Source of the DNA: Candidatus Gracilibacteria bacterium S5_H10
Lineage (GTDB): Bacteria > Patescibacteriota > Gracilibacteria > Absconditabacterales > Absconditicoccaceae
Direction of reading: 5' to 3'
NCBI GenBank assembly: GCA_019248075.1
Contig: JAEHHG010000003.1
Location: forward strand, 1-42,669
Length of the DNA stretch: 42,669 nt
In this document: piece after piece, positions 10,014-20,108 of the stretch
Numbering within the stretch: position 1 is the stretch's first letter
Layout of the letters: each line of letters opens with the position of its first letter
Made by a program: the position numbers and the translations under genes
Notes under the pieces: model-generated
Told to the model about the DNA's origin: nothing
Database searches by the model: none
What the model saw: the letters and a program-made list of their open reading frames with translations, nothing else

Positions 10014-10547
10014 ATGGAACTAAATCAACCAACTCCATCTCCGGAAACTGCTGAGATTCCTACAAATATTCCTTCGTGAGTATTTGTTCCAAATAATCAG
10101 ACACCTGTGCAAAATGTTGTTTCACCGACTGACACGTCTCCAGTTGTTTCACAATCTCCAGTTGTTTCACAATCTCCAGTTGTTTCACAATCTCCTGTTG
10201 CACCGACACCTGTTGCACCAGCAAAAGAAGGAGCTTTAGATAAAGTCTTTAAATGACTTGCAAGATTTTTGGCAAAAGTTACAGGACAGCCTGATCCTAT
10301 TACTTGAGCACCAAATCCTGCATCACAAGCTGTGAAAAAGACAGAAAATATCGTAGGGAAAGTTCGAAATGTTGCTAATCAGGCGGTGGAAAAAGCTAGT
10401 GAAGTCGCTGTGAAAACTACTAATGTGGTTAATCAAGCGACAGAAAAAATTCAAGAAGTTATTCCTGCACCTACACCATCAGCAGAAACTCCTGCAGTGC
10501 AATCATCAGAACAACCAACAGTTCAAACAGTTCCTCTTGTTAAATAA
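10014..10547 (+). CDS. Hypothetical Pro/Val/Ser-Gln repeat protein with amphipathic helices
   Basis: The 177-aa product starts with a Pro/Thr/Ser-rich segment that includes the 6-residue unit S-P-V-V-S-Q repeated three times (exact 18-bp DNA repeats), followed by PVAPTPVAP. A central hydrophobic patch (GLARFLAKV) and a C-terminal region of about 11-residue helical repeats (NVANQAVEKASEVAVKT, NVVNQATEKIQEV) resemble amphipathic or LEA-like helices. It ends with another Pro-rich tail. Three glycines are TGA. No signal peptide; function unknown. A -10 like TATAAT lies near 9976-9981. Confidence 0.75.
10137..10190 (+). repeat. Three exact 18-bp tandem repeats inside a gene
   Basis: The unit TCTCCAGTTGTTTCACAA occurs three times without a mismatch and is followed by a partial fourth (TCTCCTGTTG). 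It encodes S-P-V-V-S-Q units of the protein at 10014-10547. Perfect identity suggests recent slippage expansion. Confidence 0.95.
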
Positions 10548-10563
10548 CATACTTTCTTTGTGT

Positions 10564-10597
10564 AAAAAAAACTGTCCGCCTAAGCGGACAGTTTTTT
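10564..10597. terminator. Bidirectional terminator
   Basis: ACTGTCCGC and GCGGACAGT form a perfect 9-bp stem over CTAA, with A-run before and T-run after. It separates the convergent genes at 10014-10547 (plus) and 10604-10789 (minus). Confidence 0.92.
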
Positions 10598-10603
10598 ATG
10601 TCT

Positions 10604-10789
10604 CTACTCTTCTTCTTTTAAGAGTTCTTTTATAAGAGGATCAATTTCGTTCATGAATTCCTTATTTTTTTCTAATCCGTTTTCACGGATAACTTGCAAT
10701 ACTCGATCTGCTCTTTTCTTTTTTTCTTTAATTTTTTCAATCTCCTTTGCATCTATAATGCTCAAATCTATAGGTTCTACTTTTGTCAT
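10604..10789 (-). CDS. Small charged hypothetical protein
   Basis: A 61-aa frame with ATG at 10789, starting 7 bases after the trpS stop on the same strand, so probably cotranscribed with trpS. It is rich in Lys, Glu and Ile (EKIKEKKKRAD), has no signal peptide or membrane segment, and a terminator follows directly. It contains no TGA and one CGA. No family recognised. Spacing and terminator support a real gene, but short length keeps this uncertain. Confidence 0.6.
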   Translation of the reverse strand: MTKVEPIDLSIIDAKEIEKIKEKKKRADRVLQVIRENGLEKNKEFMNEIDPLIKELLKEEE

Positions 10790-10796
10790 CTTTTTT

Positions 10797-11774
<978 letters not shown>

Positions 11775-11947
11775 CTTTTTTTCCCGAAATATAAATAAAA
11801 TTAGGTCATTTTCTTATGTACCGTTTTGATGAGCTAATTCAATCCATAATTGTATATTTTGTCTTGCAATGAGGTAGTAAATCTATATATACAATCACAT
11901 TCCTGTGTGAGCAGGACATTTTGTTTTTATGCTGTGAAAATATTGAT

Positions 11948-12018
11948 TGGGGAATCGTCTAATGGTAGGACAGCGGACTTTGACTCCGTCAGTCTAGGTT
12001 CGAATCCTAGTTCCCCAA
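11948..12018 (+). tRNA. tRNA-Gln (anticodon TTG)
   Basis: Acceptor TGGGGAA/TTCCCCA, anticodon stem GCGGA/TCCGT with loop CTTTGAC, T-arm TAGG/CCTA. U1-A72 is typical for tRNA-Gln. First gene of the tRNA cluster; it reads CAA. Confidence 0.93.
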
Positions 12019-12060
12019 ATTTAGATGTATACTAGACTGTTCATTGTTGCATTATTATAA

Positions 12061-12132
12061 TGCGGGATAGAGAAACGGTATCTCGTTGGGCTCATAACCC
12101 GAAGATAGGTGGTTCGACTCCATCTCCCGCAA
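12061..12132 (+). tRNA. Initiator tRNA-fMet (anticodon CAT)
   Basis: The anticodon stem carries the three G-C pairs of initiators (GGG CTCATAA CCC). Position 1 is T opposite A72, giving a weak U1-A72 pair instead of the usual C1xA72 mismatch. CCA is encoded at 12133-12135. Confidence 0.9.
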
Positions 12133-12169
12133 CCAAAAAATATTTAGATTCGAGACTATAGAGTACTGA

Positions 12170-12242
12170 TCGGGAGTAGCTTAGTTGGTAGAGCGTCTGA
12201 CTCTGAATCAGGAGGTCCTAGGTTCGAATCCTAGCTCCCGAG
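12170..12242 (+). tRNA. tRNA-Gln (anticodon CTG)
   Basis: Acceptor TCGGGAG/CTCCCGA, D-stem GCTT/GAGC, anticodon loop CTCTGAA, T-stem CTAGG/CCTAG. It reads CAG and complements the TTG isoacceptor two genes upstream. Confidence 0.92.
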
Positions 12243-12253
12243 AATACACCTGT

Positions 12254-12334
12254 GCCGGGGTGATGGAATGGTAGACATGCTTGGCTTAGAACCAAGTGCC
12301 ATACGGTGTGCAGGTTCGAGTCCTGTCCCCGGTA
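12254..12334 (+). tRNA. tRNA-Leu (anticodon TAG)
   Basis: Class II tRNA of 81 bases with a long variable arm. Acceptor GCCGGGG/CCCCGGT, anticodon stem CTTGG/CCAAG with loop CTTAGAA, T-stem GCAGG/CCTGT. It reads CUN codons. Confidence 0.92.
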
Positions 12335-12410
12335 AATTTATCTGTGTCATTTTATGTTGAAAACGATATCGGAATTCTTATAGCTTAATTCACCGAAAAA
12401 AAATAAACAT

Positions 12411-12483
<73 letters not shown>

Positions 12484-12520
12484 TTTACATAACATACTTT
12501 ATATTTATATATTATTAGCA

Positions 12521-12784
12521 ATGCCAATCACAAAATCAGCAAAGAAAGCAGCGAATAGGTCTCTTGTATTCCAAAAAAGGAATAATGAATTTAAACTTAG
12601 AATGAAAATGGCTATCAAAAAGTTTTTGAAAAGCATAAATAAATCTGAAAAAGTTTCACAAGAAGAACTTAATATGGTTTATAAGTTTATTGATAAGTGT
12701 CAAAAGGTTGGTGTTATCAAGAAAAATACCGCAGCAAGAAAGAAATCAAGAGTTGCAAAGGCATTTGCTAAAATAAACGCTTAG
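12521..12784 (+). CDS. rpsT: 30S ribosomal protein S20
   Basis: Small basic protein that binds the 5' and 3' minor domains of 16S rRNA. The 87-aa product has the normal length and the family pattern: M-P-I-T-K-S-A-K-K..R, the NRSLVFQKRNNEFKLRMK helix start, and the C-terminal VIKKNTAARKKSRVAKAFAK. It has no TGA and no CGA or CGG. It is embedded within the tRNA cluster, 37 bases after tRNA-Asn and 13 bases before tRNA-Thr, so it may be cut out of a common tRNA-mRNA transcript. Confidence 0.95.
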   Translation: MPITKSAKKAANRSLVFQKRNNEFKLRMKMAIKKFLKSINKSEKVSQEELNMVYKFIDKCQKVGVIKKNTAARKKSRVAKAFAKINA

Positions 12785-12797
12785 CAAGTGTTTATAT

Positions 12798-12870
12798 GCC
12801 GACTTAGCTCAACTGGCAGAGCAATCGCCTTGTAAGCGATAGGTTATCGGTTCGATTCCGATAGTCGGCT
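12798..12870 (+). tRNA. tRNA-Thr (anticodon TGT)
   Basis: Acceptor GCCGACT/AGTCGGC, D-stem GCTC/GAGC, anticodon stem TCGC/GCGA with loop CTTGTAA, T-stem ATCGG/CCGAT. Directly follows rpsT. Confidence 0.93.
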
Positions 12871-12907
12871 CCATAATACATTATAATAATCATAGATAAT
12901 TCAGCAT

Positions 12908-12981
12908 GGAGTGGTAGTTCAGCTGGTTAGAACGCCCGCCTGTCACGCGGGAGGTCGAGGGTTCGAGTCCCTTCCATTCCG
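12908..12981 (+). tRNA. tRNA-Asp (anticodon GTC)
   Basis: Acceptor GGAGTGG/CCATTCC, anticodon stem CCCGC/GCGGG with loop CTGTCAC, G73 discriminator. CCA is encoded at 12982-12984. Confidence 0.94.
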
Positions 12982-13029
12982 CCATATATTATCTAAAATC
13001 ACCAGTTCCATCCGTCAGATTGGTAATCT

Positions 13030-13101
13030 GGTCTCATCGTCTAACGGTTAGGACAGCGGACTTTCAATCCGCCAATCGGGGTTCGATTCCCCGTGGGACC
13101 G
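13030..13101 (+). tRNA. tRNA-Glu (anticodon TTC)
   Basis: Acceptor GGTCTCA/TGGGACC, anticodon stem GCGGA/TCCGC with loop CTTTCAA, T-stem CGGGG/CCCCG, G73. Also the likely substrate family for the GatB pathway context (misacylated Glu on tRNA-Gln is handled by GatB). Confidence 0.93.
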
Positions 13102-13113
13102 AATAATAGTAAT

Positions 13114-13187
13114 GGGTGATTAGCTCAGTTGGCTAGAGCATCTGCCTTACAAGCAGGGGGTCATAGGTTCGAGTCCTATATCACCCA
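13114..13187 (+). tRNA. tRNA-Val (anticodon TAC)
   Basis: Acceptor GGGTGAT/ATCACCC, anticodon stem CTGC/GCAG with loop CTTACAA, T-stem ATAGG/CCTAT, A73. CCA is encoded at 13188-13190. Its 3' half is copied in decayed form just downstream. Confidence 0.94.
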
Positions 13188-13204
13188 CCATTACAATGTT
13201 ATGA

Positions 13205-13270
13205 TTATAAGCAGGGGGTCGTAGGCCCGCCACGCAGTCCTGCGTGGTTTAGTCCTATATCACCTACCAT
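13205..13270 (+). pseudogene. Decayed 3' half of tRNA-Val with an inserted hairpin
   Basis: From the anticodon 3' stem onward the sequence copies the preceding tRNA-Val (AAGCAGGGGGTCxTAGG ... AGTCCTATATCACC), but a 20-odd-base segment containing a perfect 7-bp hairpin (CCACGCA 13230-13236 with TGCGTGG 13241-13247, loop GTCC) replaces the T-loop, and the acceptor 3' strand has a C-to-T change. No 5' half is present, so it cannot fold as a full tRNA. Confidence 0.8.
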
Positions 13271-13298
13271 AACAAACATTAATGCTAACAACCATCAT

Positions 13299-13372
13299 GG
13301 GTCTATAGCTCAGTTGGTTAGAGCAATCGGCTCATAACCGATTGGTCGCTGGTTCGAGTCCAGCTAGGCCCA
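13299..13372 (+). tRNA. tRNA with anticodon CAT (elongator Met or Ile2)
   Basis: Acceptor GGGTCTA/TAGGCCC, anticodon stem ATCGG/CCGAT with loop CTCATAA, T-stem GCTGG/CCAGC, A73. It lacks the three G-C pairs of the initiator. The arm GGTCGCTGGTTCGAGTCCAG resembles bacterial tRNA-Ile2, whose C34 is modified to lysidine; sequence alone does not decide between Met and Ile. Confidence 0.9.
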
Positions 13373-13433
13373 AGTAAAAAAACTTGATTATTGCTATATA
13401 ATTATTATATAGTGGATGTAATCGATTAGTCCT

Positions 13434-13507
13434 GCGGGTGTAACTCAATTGGCTAGAGTGCCTGCCTTCCAAGCAGACTGTTGCGAGTTCGAGTCTCGTC
13501 ACCCGCT
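13434..13507 (+). tRNA. tRNA-Gly (anticodon TCC)
   Basis: Acceptor GCGGGTG/CACCCGC, anticodon stem CTGC/GCAG with loop CTTCCAA, T73; CCA is encoded at 13508-13510. It reads GGN (GGA/GGG) codons, not UGA, which would need anticodon UCA. Last gene of the cluster. Confidence 0.94.
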
Positions 13508-13512
13508 CCATA

Positions 13513-13543
13513 AAAAAACTCCCTTCATAGGAGATTTTTTTAT
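13513..13543 (+). terminator. Terminator of the tRNA cluster
   Basis: CTCC (13519-13522) pairs with GGAG (13530-13533), with further A-T pairs outside, followed by a T-run. It lies right after tRNA-Gly. Confidence 0.55.
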
Positions 13544-13544
13544 T

Positions 13545-13577
13545 TTAAAAAAAACCGTCCGCGGAAGCAGACAGGTT
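13545..13577 (-). terminator. Terminator of the M23-like gene
   Basis: AACC-GTCCGC and GCAGAC-A-GGTT form an imperfect stem (one bulge, one mismatch) over GGAA. The A-run at its left end is a T-run on the minus strand, just past the stop at 13593. Confidence 0.75.
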
Positions 13578-13592
13578 CTTTCTTTTTTTTAA

Positions 13593-15503
13593 TTATTTTG
13601 TTAGGCTTTCTCCGAATTCTACGGTTTCAGGGTCATCGTTATTGATGTTTGGATTAGGTCCAGTTCTGAAAGGGAAGTCTTCTGGAATATAATATCCTTT
13701 GATTTGTGAAAGACACTTCAATACATTTGTTTGTCGATTGATAGGACTAGATGCATAGATTTTTCCGTCTTTGTTTCCATATCTTGAAAGTTGATTGATC
13801 GTATGGTACTTTCCAAGTGCTGCATTATTTAATGTTACTGGTATTGCTCTAGCTCCTGCATAAGCAGAACTAAATCAAACCCTATCTCATCTATCGTTAT
13901 TTCCTACGTTACCGATATTGTTTGATGTACTAAGATAGTGTCCAAGTGTACTTTCAGCAAATGCAATACAGATAGCTACATCTTTGTCAATATTGGTATT
14001 TTTTACTACATCTTCTCGGAACGATATTTGTCTATACATTCAAACACCATATCTTATAAGGAATTGACTTTCTCTTTTAGCTAATGTTTCTCCTGTCATA
14101 AGTTGTAAATTTGTTATATCGATAGCTCTAGCGTATTTGTCTCTTAAATATTTAATTTGATATCAGTCTGGTAACGCTTGTTTGTCTTTTACAATACTTG
14201 CATCTAAAATATCGAATGGATCCATAGCTATTCCATCTTTGAAAATTTCAAACGTCAGATTAGCTCCTTTGGAAATAAATCATGCACCTCTTGTTCATGG
14301 TTCTCATCAACTATATCATATAATTTGTCCTCTTCTAACTATGTCACCTGGAGAGACGATTATCTTGTTGAGATATTGATAAATGGTTACATATCCATCT
14401 GTATGGACAATGACTGCTCGATTGATTCCTATTTCATCATTGTCTGCTACAAAATAAATTATACCATCACGAGCTGAATATACTGGTGTTCATTGTTCTG
14501 CTTTGATTTGTATACCTATATGAGGAACTCCATATTCTTTTTGGAAATTAATATCACCAAAATACGTCTGGATTTCTTCAATAGGATAAAGCGGTCGTGC
14601 TAATGGATATGTTTTATTGTCGTTTTCTATTCCATTAAGTGTTGATAACTTCTTGTCCATATCAAAATCTACATTGTACGTTCATTTTTTAATATCTTTT
14701 ATTAACTCTATAGTTTTATCATATACTGATTTAGTACTTTCGAAAAAATTAGTTATGCTTACTTGTCTTTCTGTAGAATCACCTTGATAAAGCTTCATAA
14801 ATTGAAGAAGATAATTCTTTTTTTGCTGTAATTTTTCTATTTCTATTTGGTATTGTGCAATGCTTTCTTTTGCTTTGGATTTTAACTCATTGAGTTTTTT
14901 AATTGTTTCTAATTGTTCTGTTTCGTTTTCTTGAAAATTGTCCATCAAATCGTTGAGTTGAAGCATCATTGATTGAACAAGATAATCGTTAGCAAGTGTT
15001 ACGGGAATATTGTCAGAATTTGTTATTAATTTTATTTCATCTATGGTATTGGTATCTTCGTTATATAGTTTGTTATCAAGTTTATATATAAAATTTGCAA
15101 AATCTTCTATATATTGTTTGGTATCAACCATTCCTGATCTTGATGCTTGAATCTCTTTGTATGTAAGCATCATAAGTTTTTTGTAAGTTGTTATTTTTTC
15201 AAGTTGCTGACTGATAGTTTCTGTTGTTTGATTGATAGTTTGGATAACATTCACTATTTCTGTCCTTGTTGCTCTATAGGTATCAGAGATAGTGTTGTCT
15301 GCTCCTCTTTCTTTTTCATCGAGGCTATATAATTCTTTTACAACTTCATCAAGATTGCTTTTCAAATTTTCCATATTTGTCATAGCGCTTTCTACATCAA
15401 AACTATCTACTTCCGTAGTCGTAGTATTGTTTGTTTGTGCCCCACAAAGATTGATTCCTCCTATGAGGAGCATAAGGAGCGTAAGTCAAATTTTCTTTTT
15501 CAT
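13593..15503 (-). CDS. Exported coiled-coil protein with degenerate M23 domain and lysozyme-like C terminus
   Basis: The 636-aa product begins with a signal sequence (MKKKIGLTLLMLLIGG, possible lipidation Cys near residue 20), then a long helical/coiled region (about residues 25-280), an M23/LytM-like beta domain (about 300-430), and a C-terminal region with AESTLG and repeated N-I-G-N-V-G-N-N, typical of lysozyme or glucosaminidase folds. The M23 zinc motifs are altered: H-x-G-x-D is H-I-G-I-Q and H-x-H is N-L-T, so the domain is probably inactive, as in EnvC/NlpD-type activators of cell-wall hydrolases. CGA fits Trp at LA-W-PLYP and SPIN-W-QTN. Likely role: cell wall cleavage control in division. 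Confidence 0.8.
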
Positions 15504-15561
15504 CTATACAATCGAAGAATATAAATCACATCTAATTATACGTACAAAATTTGAAATAACC

Positions 15562-15584
15562 AAAAAATCCGCCTAGGCGGACAT
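15562..15584 (-). terminator. Terminator of the MFS-like gene / HIT operon
   Basis: The perfect palindrome TCCGCCTAGGCGGA (15568-15581) is preceded by six A, which is a T-run on the minus strand. It lies about 45 bases past the stop at 15629. Confidence 0.75.
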
Positions 15585-15628
15585 TATTATCCTTGACAAA
15601 ATCTTTTAAATATATCCTTTTTGTGTTA

Positions 15629-16828
15629 TTATTTCTTTGGTTTTGCCTTCAATGGTGCTTTTGAAACATCCGAACCATCAAATTTTTTGATAAAAAATGG
15701 CATCAATAATAGGATTACACCGAAGAAAAAAAATACTATTTTCGTTCCGATGGTTTTGCTCAGATAATCAGCTGCTATCATAATTAAAAAGATAATTACG
15801 CTTGTCATTATTCCATATGTTACTGATCCGTATTCTTTTCTATGATCGTCTCCGATATGAAAAAAGAATCTTCCTTCAAGCAGATTAACTGCGATTCCAA
15901 AGAAAAATCCGACGAAAAATCAGAAAATATTTAAGGTGATAAAGTATTCATATTTGTCTATAATATGCGGAAAATACATGGTTGAAAGTCAGAAAATGAT
16001 CGTAAATATCATTGCAATGGTTTTTCTTCTTCTCTTGAAAAATGCTGAAACTACATGTCAGCATATAGCTCCTATAAATGAGATTATTATTATGATAATT
16101 GAACTTTTCCATGTCTTTTGAAATATATCTATTCCTATTTCCAACATTTTTTGTCCTATTGCTGTAGATATTGCTCGAAGTGCTCCAATAGGAAGCAGAA
16201 GCCATATATATTTTTTTGTTATGCTCATGATGTTAGGAAATGACTTTTTGAATGTTATTGTAAAACTTTTGGCTTCAAAGTGATTGTCATAATTCATTGC
16301 CATGGTAAGCAAACTCGCTATTGCCAGCATTCAAATAATCGCTTGGAATCAATCTGGTCATCGTGTTGAAAATATGGTGAATCCTATATAGCTTCCTATC
16401 AATATTCCCAGTAAAATCGTTATGTTTATCATTCCATTGATTTTTGCTTCTCCATGATTTGAACGTTGTATCTCTATACTCAGGATGATTGATTTGACAA
16501 CAAGCCATAGACTGTATGCAAATCCCATACCGCTCACTAAAATAACGAATATCCAAAAAGGATAATAGCCTGCTATATTTCCTATCACTAAGCAACATAT
16601 TGCGAGCAATAATGAAAAAAGAATCAGATTTTTTTTGCGAAATCTATATGCGAGCGCTGATCATACGATGTATGATAAAATTCCTCATAAACTTAGATAT
16701 CCTGCTATTTCTTCTAGACTTATGCTGACGTCTTTGAGATATGATCGGAGAAAAAATTTCAATGCCGCTAAAAATATGCTTCGTATGAATGTGATGGCGA
16801 TAAAAAGAATTAGATTTTTGTGCTTCAT
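15629..16828 (-). CDS. MFS-like 12-helix transporter
   Basis: The 399-aa product is almost wholly hydrophobic with about twelve predicted membrane helices and short charged loops; a Lys/Arg cluster (FFKRRRKT) lies between the two halves near residue 250. The overall build is that of major facilitator superfamily permeases; the substrate is not evident. About ten glycines are TGA and two or three CGA lie in helices. The ATG at 16828 starts 7 bases after the HIT gene stop, so the two form an operon. An upstream in-frame ATG would overlap the HIT gene and is less likely. It ends in TAA. Confidence 0.75.
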
Positions 16829-16835
16829 GAGTTTC

Positions 16836-17294
16836 CTATGATAAAAATGCCTTTTTATATGAGTTTGCTGTTTTTGCATATGCTTTTTCGTCAAGTCGCT
16901 GACGATTTTCAGGACTTTGCTGTGATGGTGATTCTATATGAATACCGACATGAGGCAATAAATGAAAATGCAGGTGGTTGACAGATTTTTTGATGATATG
17001 ATTTTTGACTAATCCATCTCTCAAAAGTAAATTTACTTCTGCATATTTCTTGTGCAGTTTCTTCGCTCGTATATCTACTAATTTGTGCATTTCCAATAGC
17101 TCTGCATGGGTGAGTGTCGTAAGTGTGTTTACGTGTCTTTTTGGTATGATCAGAAGATGATGTTTGGTATATGCAGCACGTGCTGGTACGACAAAAAAAT
17201 ATTTCCCTTCTTGAAGCATATTTTCTTTTTTTTCGTGGCAAAATGGGCATTTATGTGTGGTTTCGTTTTTTTTGAGAATAGTGCTATATTTCAT
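16836..17294 (-). CDS. HIT-family nucleotide hydrolase
   Basis: Histidine-triad protein, 152 aa, of the family that splits nucleoside phosphoramidates or dinucleoside polyphosphates. It has an N-terminal CPFC pair that can bind zinc, the LLIIPKRHV strand typical of the fold, and the catalytic triad V-N-H-L-H-F-H-L-L-P near residues 119-128. The start was taken at 17294 because it gives the normal N terminus; the frame is open further upstream without homology. CGA occurs twice at non-invariant sites. It ends in TAG and is followed at once by the MFS-like gene. Confidence 0.9.
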   Translation of the reverse strand: MKYSTILKKNETTHKCPFCHEKKENMLQEGKYFFVVPARAAYTKHHLLIIPKRHVNTLTTLTHAELLEMHKLVDIRAKKLHKKYAEVNLLLRDGLVKNHIIKKSVNHLHFHLLPHVGIHIESPSQQSPENRQRLDEKAYAKTANSYKKAFLS

Positions 17295-17412
17295 GGTTTC
17301 ATTAGTAGTAAAAAGTGTGTGTATACTATAAAAAACTATTTTTTGAATGCAAACAGAGATGTTTTTTTTTATTTTCTTTCGTTGTTGTGTGCTCAAAAAA
17401 ATCAATATTTTT

Positions 17413-19905
17413 TTATAATTCTATGATAGAATCCCATATATCCATCTGTTGTATCTGTTGGCTGTGGGTGATAGTATAAAATTTTAATTCTCTTTGTTTT
17501 ACGAAATCTTCCAGCATATCGGCAACTTTTCCTACGGTATCTGCATCAAGATTGTTGATTGTTTCATCTAGGAAGAGGATAGGGGAGTTGATATATGATG
17601 AAATAGCGAGCATTCGGACTAATTTCAAAATAATTCTCTGACCGCCGCTCAATGATTTTGTTTCTCTTTCTCCTTTTTCATCGATGATTTTTGCTTCAAG
17701 CTCTACTTTGTCTCAAGAATTTTTTAGCTGTAACTTGATTTGATATTCTACTATTGATGAAAGGCGGATATTTATGATATCGTTTAAAACTGGTAAATGC
17801 TCTTGAATCACTATCAATAACAATTCTTTTGAAAAGATAGTATATAAATTTCCTAATATCTTTTCTTGTTCTTCTAGTTTTTGTCTTTCTAGTTGGTGCT
17901 GCTTAAATTCGTTCACCAACATATCTATATCGTGATAATGTTGTTTCATGGCAAGATAGTTTTTTTCTAAGATTACTGTCGTACCGCTTTCTATCTTTTC
18001 TTTTTCTTTCGCTATTGTTTTTCGTTCTTCTTCTTTTTTTGCTATGTTATCGATAAGATCTTTTGTTTGTTTTTCTATTGTTTCTTTTTGAATGCTGGCT
18101 TTTTGTACTTGTGTCTTCCATTCTTCTATTTGTTTTGCTTCTTGTTCCAGTTCGTTGATATGCTTATCTAACTCTTTTATCTCTTTGTCTTGGCTGGTAT
18201 ATTCTTTGTATATCTTTTCTATTGTTTGATATTCTATTTCTTGCAAAAATGATTTGATGGTTTCAATGTTTTTTTCTGTGTTTTTTTTCTGTGTTTCTCG
18301 TGCTTTTATATTTGTGTCATCTGACTTTGTTTCTTTTGCATTCAATATTTCTGCTTCTTTTTTTAGCTTATTTATCGCCGTTTTGATATGTTCCTGTTGT
18401 GCTATAAATGTCTGCTTTTGTTGATCTAATTGGTCAAAAGTCTTTTTGTTAATGATCTTGATGAAAGGACATTGATCTTTTATTTTTTCACAGGCAAATG
18501 CTGCTTGTGCTTCAATATTTTTTTCAAAATCACTCAATGTTTCTCAAATTTTTTTTGCCTGATTTTCTTGTTCTTGTATTTTTTCTTCGAGATGTTTTTT
18601 TTGTGTTGCTATCTTTTCTGCTTCGTTTTTTTTGATCAATTCATCATTTTTTATTTGTAACTGAATATTCTTGATTTCTTCGCTTCATTTTTTCCCTTCA
18701 TTTATAAGATTTTGTATCAAGAAATAACTATTGAAAACTGTAATATCTCCTGCTTGTTGAATGTCTTCTGCTCTCTCTTTGTCTTGGATAAAATCCCATA
18801 TTTTTTGTTTGGGGATTTGCTGTTCACTGGTGTGTTGTTGGTTGGTTATTTCGGATCTTCTTGTTTTTAGTGCTTCTATTGTTTTTTCATCAATATGTTC
18901 TATTTTTTTTTGAAAATTAGTGATGATTGTTTCATATTCTTTCTCTTTTGCTTGTTGTTCCTTGATCTTTTGCTGGTCCTGCTCGATAGCTTTTTGTATG
19001 GTTTCCAGCTGATGTATCGTTTTTTGTTCCTGTGATTTTTTCTGTTCAATATGTACATAAAGATTCTGTTCTCGATCAGTAGGAAAATCCTTGAGAGAAA
19101 AATCAGTTATTTGTATTTTTTCTTCTATTATTTTTCGTTCATCAAAGAATTTTTGATATGCTTTTGTATCTATATCGTTTTTTAGAAGCTCTTTTGTCTG
19201 TTGAAATAAGGAAAGATATCCTTGGATATTGGTTTTCAATTTTTCATCGTATTTGGAGATATCTGTCGTCGCTTTGATCTTATATCGGATTTCTCTTTTT
19301 TTGTCAGCCAAAACATCTTTTGCTTCATCGATTCCCATCAAGTTAAATACATTTTTTAGTATCGTTAGTCTATCCAGTGGCGTAAGCTCAAAAATGTTGT
19401 CAGAATCCTGCATGAGAAATATAGTATTCATGATTACTTCTCTTGGAGGCAAGATCGTCTGTAATGTCTGTTGGAGATCGGTTTCATTTTTAAATGCTAT
19501 TTCTTCCCGTGTCAGTCCAGCTTTTTGTCTAAGTAAAAGTTCAATGTCTTTGTCTTTTTGTATGGAATTTTCTTGATTGAGCGAAGAAATGTCTCCTGTT
19601 ATTTTGTAGAGTTTTGATTCGCAGGAATCTTTTGTTTTTCCTTTTTTGATATTTCTGATGACAAGATAATTCTCTTCCTGTATTTGAAACACAATCTTGA
19701 TATATCCTTCTTTGGATTTTATGTTTAAAATATTTCTTGCACTATATTTGTATAATCCGTAAATAGGTCCATCAAAGAATAGAAAACTTTTCCCTGATCA
19801 AATAGGTGCTTTGATAAGTATTTTTCCTGTATTGAAAAAAACGCTCAAGAGTTTGTCTTGGAAAGGTCAGATATTTTTGTAGGAAATAGCAATTAAATTG
19901 AGCAA
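17413..19905 (-). CDS. SbcC/Rad50-like SMC-family ATPase
   Basis: The 830-aa product has a Walker A at about residues 34-42 (K-A-P-I-G-S-G-K-S, one Gly TGA), two long coiled-coil arms, a C-terminal signature L-S-G-G-Q-R and a Walker B (I-L-F-L-D-E-T) followed by the D-loop and a switch His (T-H-S). This is the layout of SbcC/Rad50, which works with SbcD/Mre11 on DNA ends; no SbcD gene is in the window. Near the coil tip the sequence reads D-Q-C-P-F-I, with the second Cys of the usual CPxC zinc hook missing. The start is a TTG at 19903-19905: a TAA lies in frame just upstream and the N terminus fits the family. It ends in TAA. Confidence 0.85.
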
Positions 19906-20108
19906 ATTTTTTTATCTAATTGGGTAAATATTTACGTAAGCATATAGGAATACTTATTCTTTTCAAGATTAAACGATCTGTCATTCTTAAAATATTTACT
20001 ATATTTTTTGTTTCTGTCAAGGTATATTGGATTTGTTTTACTGATTTTTTTTGTGCTCTGATATTTTATCGATATAATAGTTGTATATATTTATCATTAT
20101 TGTCCAAT

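Noticed and set aside
10137-10190. Short tandem repeats as a CRISPR array
   Set aside because: Units are adjacent without spacers and encode in-frame S-P-V-V-S-Q repeats of a protein.
13434-13507. tRNA-Gly as the reader of UGA
   Set aside because: Its anticodon is TCC, which reads GGA/GGG; reading UGA needs TCA.
19920-20108. N-terminal extension of the sortase from a TTG at 19920
   Set aside because: It would leave only 14 bases to the divergent SbcC-like start and adds hydrophobic, unmatched sequence; ATG at 20109 gives the usual layout.
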